Shown: positions 34,811-47,000 of the stretch, in pieces
Position numbering within the stretch: the first letter of the stretch is position 1
How the letters are laid out: every line of letters begins with the position of its first letter
NCBI GenBank assembly: GCA_009767595.1
Contig: VSDK01010127.1
Coordinates: 705,007 to 769,006, forward strand
Length of the DNA: 64,000 nucleotides
Reading direction: 5' to 3'
DNA from: Symbiodinium kawagutii
Taxonomy: Eukaryota; Sar; Dinophyceae; Suessiales; Symbiodiniaceae
The notes under the pieces: generated by a model
What the model saw: the letters and a program-made list of their open reading frames with translations, nothing else
What the model was told of the DNA's origin: nothing
Database searches by the model: none
Program-made: the position numbers and the translations under genes

Positions 34811-34929
34811 ATTTTGGACTTGCAAAAATACGAGGAGCGCCCCCGTTGCAAAGCCGCAAAGCATAAGTTCGCACAGCCATCTTCAGCGAGCTGGAAAAAC
34901 GGGGTCAGGCATTCAGCATAGGTTTCCAA
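34811..34929 (-). other. Cysteine-containing open frame upstream of gene A, uncertain
   Basis: Minus frame with CLTPFFQLAEDGC, ANLCFAALQ and SSYFCK. The Cys spacing is reminiscent of the modules, but it lies upstream of the signal-peptide exon and has no partner in the window. Confidence 0.15.
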
Positions 34930-35935
34930 TTGGTTTCAAGATGTTTCAAGAATCAAAATGGCAATCGCAATCGAAGTGCAACTTGGTGAGCAAATCCCTG
35001 TCTGAATTGCTCGAGCAAGTTGGACACCAGATTTTACAGGGTATAATCCGGGGGCTGGCTAGTCATGGGGTACCCGCTCTCTGTAAAATCAATGACCAGT
35101 CAAAAAAGTAGGGGGCTAGCACATCAGGGAGAGAGCCCGACCTACTCTTGGAACCCCTGTAAACAGTTCAGGGCCACTGTAAAACCAGATTGTATTCATA
35201 CCCCAACCATTGGCAAGGATCAAAAGTCTGTTTCCCAGATGTTCCAGGCAAACCAAACATGGAATTCCTGCATGTCGAAACCCACCCTGTAGAAGCAGGG
35301 CTTGTTTTTTGGTTCTGAAATATCTCTCAAAATCCCCAGAATTCGAGCCAAAATGGATCCATTCAATTTATAGTCAGCACTTGCTGTGTGCGGGGATGTT
35401 CGTATAAATCCAGCTGCTTTTGAATTGTAGGATCGATTTTACATGATTTTCCAAACAGAAAACCCAACTGGATGTTCGCAGTCTTGGAAATTTCAATGTC
35501 TCCCCGTTTGAAGCCGGAATGGAAGTCTTGATGCTGTGCCAAAAGGAACAGTTTTGACTAGAGGTTGCAGAGATTCCTCCTGGGTTGCAGCACAAGTGCT
35601 CCTCCTGTGAAATGGATGCTAAAGTACGTTCATGTCTACAATCCATGTCTATCCCTATCATCTGTATATTCAATTTTTAAACTTTCTGCTTGTTCTACCT
35701 AAACTCTTGAATATCCTTCATATATCACGTTGCCATTCCACCTGTCTATCTATGTATCCATTTGTTTATTTGTCTATCCATCTATCCAGCTATCTACCTA
35801 TCTATCTATCTATCTATCCAACCCAATGCCTCCCCATGGAGCTCAGCGACTTCCTGATGATTCGACTCGCTGTGACCAGTGATGCGTTGACCAACGCGTC
35901 TGTCTGTCCCAGGTTTTTGTGGGAAAAAATGTTTG

Positions 35936-36042
35936 GCTGGGTGTTTCCTAAACAGAAAAACCCTCCCAAATCATCCATGATGAACTTTCATAGTAGTAAA
36001 CCACTCATCTTTTGGGTCCCCCCGTTTTCAGAAACCGCCAAC
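35936..36042 (+). mobile_element. M2 element, diverged
   Basis: GGTGTTTCCTAAACAG to GTTTTCAGAAACCGCC with TCATCCATGATG inside. Confidence 0.5.
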
Positions 36043-36523
36043 TAGGGCTGGTAAACCCGGCCCATCAAATCATGATGAGACCAACTTGGGTGCCGCTGTA
36101 GATCAAGGGTCTCTTTCATGAGTACCGTTTCTTAAGGGCCACCATTACCAAGTCTATGAACCTAGTGCCACATTGTACAACCAATTGCTCAAATGATTCT
36201 GATTCCTCGCTGTTCTGCCTCACCCTGAGCTCAGATCGGCGAGCAAGGGCAATCAACACGCATCGCTGGTGCTCCTAAGGTTGAAACTGGCAGCACAACA
36301 GCAACGAGTGAAAGAGATATCGACCTACTTCCCAGTCTCCGTGTTCGAGCCGTGGCTTTCAACAACGGAGACCGGGTTTGAAAACAAAACAAAGGAACTC
36401 CCGCAGATCGTGGGGTATCATGAACAGCAAGTGCTTTTCATGGCGGCCACAATGGGTTGAGCGTTCATGTTCCCACACGCTCTCTGCGCAAGTTGCAGAG
36501 GAAACTGAAGCAATGAAATGCTT

Positions 36524-36601
36524 AACCGGTTGGTGGCTGAACGACCCCTATGAGAAATATTAGCCAGTCAGCCAACCATCCCTAAAACCACCAACCAGCT
36601 T
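36524..36601 (+). mobile_element. M4-related element
   Basis: ACCGGTTGGTGGCTGAACG to AAAACCACCAACCAGCTT. Confidence 0.5.
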
Positions 36602-37313
36602 AAGATAGCTTCAGTATGCCTAAGTGTTTGATCAAGTCTTGGCATTCTCTGCTTTAAGCAGAAGTCAAGCGCCGAGATCGTGGTGCACCTGCAGACCTCC
36701 TCAGCTCATCAAGGCCAGCATGGCCAATGCAGCTCCTGGGCACTGCTTGCGGCAACCTCCATGGATTCCACAGAGAACCAACAGAGCTTCAGGTAAGTTT
36801 CCCTAATCATTTGGGATGGGGCCATCAGATATCTTGAATGCAAAACTCAGCGTGATTTGGGACATGAGTTGGGACTGCAAGCAAGACTGGGCTGTGGTGC
36901 TTTCACGGTGGCAATTTTACGCCAGCTGCGAGGTTGAATGATTCGGGCGTGGCTCTGAATGACCACCAACATCCGCATGATGGGTTTTGGGCTGGCAACA
37001 TCGGATTGCTGCATAGAAGAAAAGCCCGGCCATTGACTTGCGACACAACAAGCAACCCGGCGAAATTTTGGTCTCTGTTCTTCATCCCTTCTGGGCCATG
37101 TTTCCAGTTAAATGAAGCTATGAGCGGATCAAAACCACCATTGCCATCTTCCTGGCGATCTGCTACAAGTACCCGACAATTTTACTTGGCCAGATTTTGG
37201 AAAAAATCCAGGTCATTTGGGTGGCTGACTGGCCAACCAGAAAAGGTGAACCCCCTTTTCTGGGACAACGTCGCTGCTGAAATGGTTCTGCTACCGTCAT
37301 GTTGAAGATAATA

Positions 37314-37377
37314 TGGCTGTGGGTCAATACACTGTACCCCTGCGAAACATTCCAAATGACCCATAGCCCATAGCCAT
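37314..37377 (+). mobile_element. M1 element, internally deleted
   Basis: Both ends are kept (TGGCTGTGGGTCAA, TGACCCATAGCC) but most of the interior is gone. Confidence 0.5.
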
Positions 37378-37751
37378 GTGCAAAAATATGGTCAAGCTTT
37401 TTGGTATGACGCGTACTGTATGATGGCTGATATGAGTGGTCAGCACTCACAACGGGATTTGATCATTGGTCGGTACAAAGTTCTATTTGTTTTCGAAACC
37501 GATTCTTTTCCGCACCACAGACTCAACATCTCATGGTCTCTCACCAAACCATGGGTTGTCAAATTCATTGATGAAACACCATGGAACTTGTGAACATCCA
37601 ACAGCGCCCTTTCATCCATACATGGTGCTACTTCCAAAGCAGCAGCATGAATGGATAAACTCATGATATTCTATTTCCTGGTCAATCTCACATGACATGG
37701 GCTATTTCCTGGTCGGGCAGGGATAGCTGGCTGGTTGCAGTTTTTGTTACA

Positions 37752-37843
37752 TGTTTCTCAAAATAGGGGGACCTCCAAATCATCCTTTATTAACTATTAG
37801 TACTAAACCAACCATTTTTGGGGTCCCCTATTTTGAGAAACCA
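37752..37843 (+). mobile_element. M2 element, clearest copy
   Basis: GTTTCTCAAAATAGGGGG at the left and GGGGTCCCCTATTTTGAG plus AAACC at the right. Confidence 0.7.
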
Positions 37844-38639
37844 CCACATTCATGGTTACAAGCCGTGTGACAATCTAGGCATTTGCAACCCACCTCTTCT
37901 GCTGGGGCCACCTTGTTACCCGCACTGAACGGGCGTCAACAGCCTTACCCTCTCCCAAATCAGCTCCGAGTGTCCGGTCAAAACCTGGGAGCGGTGCATG
38001 GGGCAGGAGTTAGGACTATAGATGGCCGTTCATGGACGTCCCTGAAATATGCATCACTTGAACAGATGGTCCTTTTAGATGAAGTTTAAAAGGGTCAATG
38101 ATCAGATTATATCAGATTAATTATTCAATGATTTAAAAAAAGTTGACGTGGAAACCATTGAGCAAAACAACAAACTTATGCGGTGCATCCCGTTTGCCGG
38201 CGTTTATAGGCGTAATCTCTGATCCCACATCTTGTACTCCCTGTCCGTTTATCCCACATGAAGGTGCAAGATATCGACACTCTTCTGAGCCCCCAGCAAA
38301 CCCTAAAAGTTGGCCTGGCCTAAAATTTTGCTAGTCAAAGAGACGGAAACAATGGTCATTTTCACCGGAAACCTTTCATCTCTCTGGGAACGAGAGTCGC
38401 CGTGCAGGTCAGTAGGTCCAGTTAACACAGTAACAAACCCGTCCTGCCATGGAAACTTCCCCATGAGTGGAGCACAGTTGCTGCAACCTCTGTTCAGAGC
38501 AAAACATTGCAGGAAAAAAAATGTTGATGAAAAACTTCTGCTTCTTGCCGCCACAGTCTGGGCGCACTTACTTCATGCACATGTTCATTTTCATTTTCAT
38601 ACTTCATGCACCCTCTAACAAATGACTTCATGGATTACA

Positions 38640-39260
38640 GCAACCATCGCTAGACATCACCACCCTTGACCATCAACCGGTATCCACAATCACTTTTAAA
38701 CACCATTTGGCCATTTGGCGTTGGTTCTTGAACGGTCATGAACCATCAACCAACCATCAGTGATTAACACAACCCTTACCAACCATCACTGACATTATAC
38801 TGCTACTCTTGACCATTATTATACATCCATTATCAAACATCCCTGTGAGCATTACATAACTATTGTCAACCATCATGAGCCACCACAACATAATTAAGCA
38901 TTATTTACCATCATAAACCATGACTTTCCATTATGAACCATCATTGCAACGATTACCATTCTCAACCAGTCAATCTGAGCCATCAGAAACCATTGGAGTT
39001 GTTAACCATCATCAACCATCATTAAGCACCATGAACCATCACTAATTAACCATCACTAGTGAACCATCATTAATTCACCATCATCAGTTAACCATCATCA
39101 ATAAACCATCACTAATTTTCCATCATTAACCATCACTAATCTACCATCATCAATTAATTAACCATCATTAATTGTCCGTCATCAATTAAACACTATTAAC
39201 CACCATTAACCACTATTAACCGCCACTAAATTCATCAGTTAACCTCATCATTAACCCCAA
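38640..39260. repeat. ACCATCATTAACC-type array, longest
   Basis: About 600 bp in the gene spacer. Confidence 0.75.
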
Positions 39261-39837
39261 GATCTCCTTGTGCGTCGGCCGCTGGGGCTTCCCAACCGTT
39301 CTGCGGACGGCGCTCGACGAGATCTTCGGGTCGTTGGCGCCTCAGGCGCAACGCGGTCAGCAGTTGCAACGTATGGTAAGTGATGAACTGGACAGGTTCC
39401 ATGGTGGTTAATGTTGGTTTAATGTTGGTTCATGTTGGTTCATGTTGACATGGTTCAAGGTTGAACCTGCTTTTTGATCACTTAAAGGCTGCTAAGCGTG
39501 GTTCGTGGTTTAAAGGCTGTCAAGCGTGGCTCATGGTGGTAAATCGAAGGAAGTTCGGAAGTCAAACATCCGACTTGTGGAAAGTTGCAGCAGGTAGTCC
39601 GTCGGAAGAGGTATCAGAGAAAACTGATGTCAGAGATGCGCGTGTGACTGATGGGGAATCGCGCCGCGAAATGTTGTTTTTCAATAATTTTGTGCTCCTT
39701 GATGGTCGAAAAGTCAGCTTGGTGAAGCGTTTTGGGATCCAATAGAGACAGATCAAGATCTGCAGACTTGGATAGAGAAAGAGAGACCAACAAACAGACA
39801 TAGTCAAATAGACAAACAGCAAGTAGATGGAGAGATC

Positions 39838-39938
39838 AAATCAGATCAGATCAGATCAGATTAGATCAGATCAGATCAGATCAGTTCAGATCAGATCAGA
39901 TCAGTTCAGATCAGATCAGTGGATAGATAGGTAGATCT

Positions 39939-40015
<77 letters not shown>

Positions 40016-40026
40016 GAGATAGATAC

Positions 40027-40093
<67 letters not shown>

Positions 40094-40134
40094 CATAGAT
40101 AGATAGACAGATAGATAGATAGATAGAAAGACAG
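39838..40134. repeat. (CAGAT)n followed by (GATA)n
   Basis: About 80 bp of the pentamer then about 210 bp of the tetramer. Confidence 0.9.
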
Positions 40135-40259
40135 GCAAATACAAATAGAGACAAGTTCCAGCCGCCTGTCGCTCTTTCAGTGGATCGCCCTGCAATCCAT
40201 TCATCTCAGCCAAGCACTGGAAACCTTCACCAGCAGTGAGCGTGCGGTACTCGTACTAC

Positions 40260-40960
40260 TGGTAGTGCTAAGCATGATGATCATCGTTGATGGTGGGATT
40301 TGTGATTGTCATCATGCACTGTGGTTCATCATGGTTGATGATGGCTTTAAATCTATAGTTGATCATTCAATTGAAAAGGGTCAATGGTTAATTAATCACG
40401 ATTTAGTTAATAGTGGTGGATGATGCTTGACACTGCTTCTTGATGGTTAATGATGGCTTGGTAGTTATGGCTAATTGATAGTGATAAATGATAAATGTTG
40501 CTTAATGATGCCTACTGACGGTCCATGATTGTTGATCATCTGCAATGATGGCTACTGATAGTTCCTAATGCTAAAGAATGCTCAACGGACCCAAACTACG
40601 CTTGGTTGTGCTTAATGACAGCTTGCGGTTTTGAAGGCGAATTGCGTTTACCTTCACCATAGTTGATGCTGGTTAATGAGTGTTCGTTGATGATCAATGG
40701 ATGCTGCTTGTGCTTTATGGTGCGATTCATAGCGACTGATGATGGTTAAGAATGTTTGATGATTCGTGATTAATGATAGTTGGTCATGGTCAATGATGCT
40801 GAATGCTGCCTAATATTGTGCGATTACTAATTGTAGTTGCTGATGGTTCATGATAGTCGAGGATAGCTAATGTTAATGATGCTAAACGAAACGATTCGAC
40901 GGGTCCTGATAGGTCATGGTGAGATTTGTGGCTAAGTGTGGTGAATGATCAGCAGTAGTT
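40260..40960. repeat. TGATGGTTAATG-type array, reverse orientation
   Basis: About 700 bp; with 38640-39260 it flanks the (GATA)n block in opposite orientation. Confidence 0.65.
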
Positions 40961-41668
40961 TTTATGTTTGTGGTCATAAATCACGTGCATACCGGACGAC
41001 CCTGATAAAATGTTGCTGAGCTTGTTCAGTAGGGAAGCGGAATGAAGCATGAAGGAGGATGATGGCCTTACTCCTTACTTAGGGGCTTGCCCACCAGTGT
41101 CAGAGCCAGAAGCACCATTTGAGGATCTGCGATTCTCAATCGGTGCCGGATGGGTCGGCAATCCGGCGGTGAATACCAAATCATATTTTTGACACTTGCG
41201 TAGACCAATTAGTGTCACAAATCCAAATCCAGAATTCATATCACTATATAGATAATATCATGCATCTTTGCCAAGTTGTACAACAGAGTCTGCAGACGTG
41301 ATGCGGCTGATGCGCAAAAAAAAAAGACTGTTGTTTTCCTTATGATCAGGAGCCAAACGGGACACAGCTGGCTTCGCTCCCTCGACGCAACAAACCCGGT
41401 CGCATACAGCACTCCTCCTGGACCTGCATCCGTGCATGACCACGCCTCACCGCAACGCTTCCCTACCTACACAATACACACTCGGACCTTCTGAAAGCCT
41501 CACCAGGACGCTTCCGCAGCTACACAGCGCGCACACAAGGCGGGCCGTCACACCACCAGCATCCACCAGCAACTTGTCCTCGCTCCCCTTGCGGTAAGGT
41601 GCAAACATCGGAGATGTTTTTGGGAAAATCTCCGCTGTTGCTGAGACAAGCTGAGTATCACGTTGATT

Positions 41669-41774
41669 TACACTCTTGCAAAGTAACCTGGAAGCTAAAA
41701 ATCGCCATTTTTCATAGGTAAACCAGCTATACATGGTGGATTTTCCACTTCCAGGTTAGTTTACCAGAGTGTAG
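41669..41774 (+). mobile_element. M3 element at the 3' end of gene B
   Basis: TACACTCTTGCAAAGTAACC to GGTTAGTTTACCAGAGTGTA, lying about 20 bp past the b29 stop codon, so probably within the 3' untranslated region. Confidence 0.65.
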
Positions 41775-41791
41775 GGGAACCCAAAGCCGAC

Positions 41792-41866
41792 TCAGTCCAA
41801 CTCCAGACCCCAGCTTGAGGATGGCGAGGTGCGTGTAGTGGTCGAGCTGCTGTTGCTATCGTTTGC
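41792..41866 (-). CDS. Exon b29: terminal exon, Ser/Thr-rich, with stop codon
   Basis: Acceptor CTGTTGCAG, phase 0. Reads ANDSNSSSTTTRTS then PSSSWGLELD and stop TGA. Its composition continues b28, which supports the splice between them. Confidence 0.5.
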   Translation of the reverse strand, partial: ANDSNSSSTTTRTSPSSSWGLELD

Positions 41867-43899
41867 CTGCAACAGGTCGTGGCGAATGGTTCTTAGTGGT
41901 GGCTCACTTTTGTCAAAGGCTATGAGAAAAATGCGAGGTTTGATGAGGTATGCGAAGGTATGATGTGGTATAACGAGGTATTCCCGGCATGATGAGCTTA
42001 GGGATCTTAGGGTTGATGCAGCTGTGTGGTATGATGAAATCTGCTGCAGCGTGATCAGGTACTCTCTGGTAGATGCGCGTCTAGATAGCTGAAAAGACAT
42101 TGACAATCGCAACACTTCATAGTGTCATGGAAGGCCTGGGAAAACATCCACTTCTATGATGGTGATTTTCATTGATTTTCCACAGCCAGGTGAGCATCAG
42201 CATCTACCAAAAGGTATCATGATGAGCTGAGCTATGGATTTGCGTCATCAACCCTGTACTGCGGCGATCATCAACTCGTCAACGCAATGGGTTCAAACCC
42301 AAACTCGGCCTGTCATCCCTAAGGGTCTTTGAATGTCTTTGATGCAGAGCTTGCGCACCTCCATGACTAAAAGTATCTGGGGATGTGCTTGATAAAGAGC
42401 TTGAGCTCCCAGATGTACCCCAGATGTACCAGTGCTTCCACAGCAGCTCTACTGCATACATCTGCATACCATGTCTGTAAACCGTGAGCGCAAAGTCCAA
42501 ATGGAGCCAAATGGCAAGCTTTGACCAACATGGGCAACAGCAACCGCACAGTCCGACAAAACATGTCGTCAACGCTTCGTGTTCAATATCTGCAATTGAT
42601 GACAAGGGGTCAATCAGAGGTCTTGACATTCAACTCTTCCTGGTGGACTGGCACTTGATTCCCGCCTGCATAGAAGATGAAGAGTCGGACATCGAAGTCG
42701 ATGAGGAGTTCGATGTCGATGAGGAGGTCGTTGATGAATCAGACCCCGTGGTCGTGGTGGTGGTCGTGGTGGTCGTCGTGGTGGTTGAGCGTGTTGTGAC
42801 TCCAGCCTTGGCAGTCGCACGGCTCGCACTGTGACAAGTGCAGGAGAGTTGATTGATATAAGTGGTTAATTAACCAACAAATGATAACAATATAACCAAC
42901 TAATAATGGGGGGATAATAACCAACAACACTGTAGGGANNNNNNNNNNNNNNNNNNNNNNNNNNNNNNNNNNNNNNNNNNNNNNNNNNNNNNNNNNNNNN
43001 NNNNNNNNNNNNNNNNNNNNNNNNNNNNNNNNNNNNNNNNNNNNNNNNNNNNNNNNNNNNNNNNNNNNNNNNNNNNNNNNNNNNNNNNNNNNNNTAGGGA
43101 AAACAATGGTTAATGATGGTTTCTCCATATATAGGGAACCCAAAGAGATGTTTGGTTTGTTGCTCAAAATGATGAATATGATGTAAGATGATTTGGGGGT
43201 ATCTTATTTTGAAAAACCACCATATGCACCAAAGTCCTCTGACCGGATAATTGCACTCTCAGAACAATGCTTCAGCGCGTGTGTTAGTGTCCAAACCAAC
43301 ACTTTCCCACGGTTTCAGATCGGGATCGCAAATGGTCATGGAATGATCAGCTGCTGTTGGAGTGTTCATGTATCTATGTTCCATTCCATCTGGATCTGAC
43401 AGCTCTTCGGTCCCTTGCGTGTGTATCTAGAATCTGATAATCAATAAATGCCGGTTTGATTTGCGTGTGTTCTGGGTGCGCAAGGGGGCAGGGGTGTGAT
43501 CCACAGGATCCACATATCCTAGTTATGAAGGCTAGCTGGCGCTGATGGGTATAGTGTTTTCAGGTTCGCGCAACCCGTTGGGTGGCCAATGCTTGAGCAC
43601 CGTTGAGTACCCAATGCACCCATTATACAAGTGGATCAATGGGAACGTTTGGCTCCAGAATGTCGTTCAGTGATCATGATATCAGCTGGTCAATTAGGGT
43701 GATAAACCCTTACTTCCCCTCAGCCTACCAATGTTCTCCCAGCATTGCTTGGACATATTTCTGCGTCAATGAGCTCATCAATAACAATCGAAGTGACAAC
43801 CAGGACAAGAGAAGAAGAAGAAGAAGAAGAAGAAGAAGAAGAAAAAGAAGAAGAAGAAGAAGAAGAACAACAACAACAACTACTACTACTACTACTACA

Positions 43900-43994
<95 letters not shown>

Positions 43995-44047
43995 CACTAC
44001 TACTTCTTCTTCTTCTTCTACTACTACTACTACTACTACTGCTACTG

Positions 44048-44084
<37 letters not shown>

Positions 44085-47000
44085 AGCAACAACAACAGGG
44101 ACCACGGCAACAGCAGCAGCATCCAGCAGCAACATTCAGGACTTTTGCCCCTGTCGCGCTGCCAGAATCATGGGAATCTTCTCTGCTTCTCTTGTTGCTT
44201 GGGCTTGTCCAGCCCGCCATGGTGGTACCCAGAGTCACCGACCAATAGGTTGATCATCATTTTTGGACAAACAGAGGTACTAACCACCTGGGTCTTTCTC
44301 AAAACAGGGGTAAGCCCCAAATCATCCAGTTGATTAAGCATCTACAGTAGTAAACCCACCATTTTGGGTGTCCCACCTGGCTTCAGAAGCCACCACTGCT
44401 TGCTTCCGAAGGCACCTTGGCTTGCTGCTGTTTGGTGGCCATCTGGTCTCGGCTTTGCATTTGGTCCGTGGAAATCTCCAAGCTCACACCGGCCTGAAGG
44501 TGCTTTGGCACTGCAACCAGGCGGGGGACGTGGTTTGATCACAGATTCTCCTTGTCCTGTGATTCCAATAAGGCAGATACATGGCTTTCTTAGATGTCCA
44601 ATCTATCCATGACTTTCTTAGATGTGATTCCAATTTCCGTGAGCTTTCAACAGTTTGTGAGTTTCGCTCCACATCTCGTCTGAAGAAAGGATCCAGCTTC
44701 AAAGAATCCATCAAATGCCGTACAGTTTGCAATGCATTTTGATGTTGACAACAGCGCACACATCGTGTGTGTTTGTATATAACCGAAAAATGGCTGGTTT
44801 CCCTATCAAGGCTTGTCTCCCTATTCTGTCCAAACTCTACTTTTGAATATTTTTGATGGATGTTTTTGGGGAAGGTCAAGTCTGGATGTACAGTGCCACA
44901 TGGCAAAACAGTGGCACTCTCCATCCCACCTTGGCATCAATCACTCCAGCAGGGCTCACAGCCTGAATTCAACCACTGAATCCGTTCTACCGTCCACCTA
45001 GTACCACCCACCTACCACGTCAAACACATGATACTACTGCTGCCACCTAGCATCACCACCGGGACCTACAGCCCTACCACCTGCATCCTGCGAGCTACTG
45101 CTCCTTGTGCCTCCTGCTACCGCCGGCTACTTCCACTTCTGCTGTCAGCTCATACCTACTTCCTGCTACCTGTCTGTAGTGACCACTCCTTTCTACGAAC
45201 ACGTGCTACTCAACAGCTGCCACCTGCTACCTACTGTACCTACTACGTTCATGCTGGTTCTTAAACACTTTGCAGCAGGTTTGGTTCGCACCGGAAGGGG
45301 ATCAACTTTGCTGCCCAAAATCGAGGTGAGACAGTCAGGCCAGAGCTCACAAACTGCAGGCTGGCCATGACCCAGCGAGCAGCACACCAGTCGTAAGTCC
45401 CAACAGAAAACTAACACCAGACACCGGGACTTAGGAGCTCACTGGTGGCTAACATTGGTCAAGAATAGCTCTGGGATTGTATTGTGGCCCAGACTAAAAA
45501 AACATAATCTGCTAGCTCTGGCTGGTGCTGGTGATAGGTCAACATCTCCCACTGAGCTGGGTTGAGCCGTTGCAGGTCTCGTCGTTTATGGCCGCCAAGA
45601 CGCTGAAGTCATGGAAGGGCTGCTGCTCTTCACCATTTTCTTCAACTCTTCACAGACCTGTCCTGGAGTCGCTGAAGTCGAAATTCCTGGAGCAGGCCGT
45701 GTTGCATCATGTGGCTGGGTTAGTGTCAAGGATTGCTCCAACTGGAAGCCAAACACGGACCGACCCACGCTGCGGCCGTTCAGAAAGAAGCAGATTTGGA
45801 CTGGGTTCAAGATCTTTAAGCCCGACTCAAAAAATGTGGATTGACTGGCTAGCACCAATTCCCCCAGGTTCTGAGCGTTTTTTTTATGCTGAATATTCGG
45901 GTCAGCTCCGGTGTCTTTTGCAAGCAATGTGGAGGAAGCCTCGTTTTGGCTTCAGAATTCTCCAATAGATAGACTTGCACCAACGCGATCTCAACTCAGC
46001 TAAATAGTTGAAAAAGGTCACAGGGGTCATCGTTTGCTAATATCGACATTGGACTACAAAGGCACAAATAGATGTCAACATCGGCTCCCCCCCCCCCTGC
46101 CAAAGAGCAGTTCGGAAAACAGAGAGCCTGGATGAGCCTGAAGAGTACTGGGGTGCCGCCCTAATGCACATCACGGCTCGTATGCGTCCTGCCAAAGAGC
46201 AGTTCGGAAAACAGAGAGCCTGGATGAGCCTGAAGAGTACTGGGGTGCCGCCCTAATGCACATCACATTTGCACTACACGCGGAATCATCGAGACATGGA
46301 ATCCGTGTCGTGACGCCCGAAAGAGACCAAGCTTGACTAGTTGGAGACCTTTCCATGTCTATACTTTACAACACTGCAAGTCACTACTGCCATCAAGATG
46401 TGGGAATTCGATGTCTCAGTCAAAATGTTTGAAATCAATACGAGGTTCATTACCCCAAATGATAAATTTAAATGGTCATGGTCACAACTATATGTTTGGT
46501 AAAAATAAGTACTTGGGGGAAGATCAATCATTTGCTTTCATTCCAACCACTAGGCAAATGTGGGCATGACCCTTGACGGGAGTCTTCCCCTGTGATTTTG
46601 TCCAACCAAACACCCATGATTATCCACACAGTCGCGGCAAGAGGAGCAGCAACAATGGTGGCAGCATGTTTGTTGGATGTTCTTGTTGTTGGATGAAATA
46701 TCATAAATGCAATACAATGAATTCACTTGCTATTGAACCAAAAAATTGTAGCCATAATCACCTTACCATCCACCGGAGGCCATAGGTATGAGATCACACA
46801 GAAGCCGCCTTGATCATCAATGAAGAAGATCAGGGTGGACGTGGTTGACGACAGCTTTCGACCATCCAAACGACCTTGGAGCTGTCAACGATTGAGCGGA
46901 TCATCTTCGTTGGGCTCCCCTCCGGCGCCAAGTTGTGATCCTTTTAACTGGTTGGTGGTTGAACCACCCAGAAAAGAAACATTAGTCAATCAACACACCA

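Larger units (their letters stand above)
33706..41791. other. Spacer between gene B and gene A
   Basis: About 8 kb without a convincing gene. It holds M2 and M4 elements, a (CAGAT)n then (GATA)n block, long ACCATCATTA-type arrays and several GC-rich islands (for example near 36.7, 37.9 and 39.3 kb) whose frames I cannot tie to a gene. The gene A promoter should lie at its left end; no motif was recognised. Confidence 0.6.

Noticed and set aside
35340..35365. GAGCCAAAATGG, matching 12 bases of the dinoflagellate spliced leader in reverse complement, upstream of gene A
   Set aside because: Flanking bases do not match and the site is 1.6 kb from the ATG; plausible by chance.
36624..36806. Plus-strand frame ending at CTTCAGGTAAGT, a perfect-looking splice donor
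   Set aside because: No acceptor, partner or recognisable protein; everything else coding in the window is on the minus strand.
39906..40213. Repeated YLSIYLSI frame on the minus strand
   Set aside because: Translation of (GATA)n; no splice or start evidence.
43259..43369. Minus frame TICDPDLKPWESVGL ending in a stop
   Set aside because: Looks protein-like but has no clear acceptor and no paired copy.
44168..44203. Alternative terminal exon PKQQEKQRRFP with stop
   Set aside because: Phase fits after b27, but exons b28 and b29 give a better supported C-terminus with standard acceptors.
43603..44253. Long open frames of 136-216 codons on both strands
   Set aside because: Shadows of the (AAG)n and (CTA)n microsatellite; every frame is open and low complexity.
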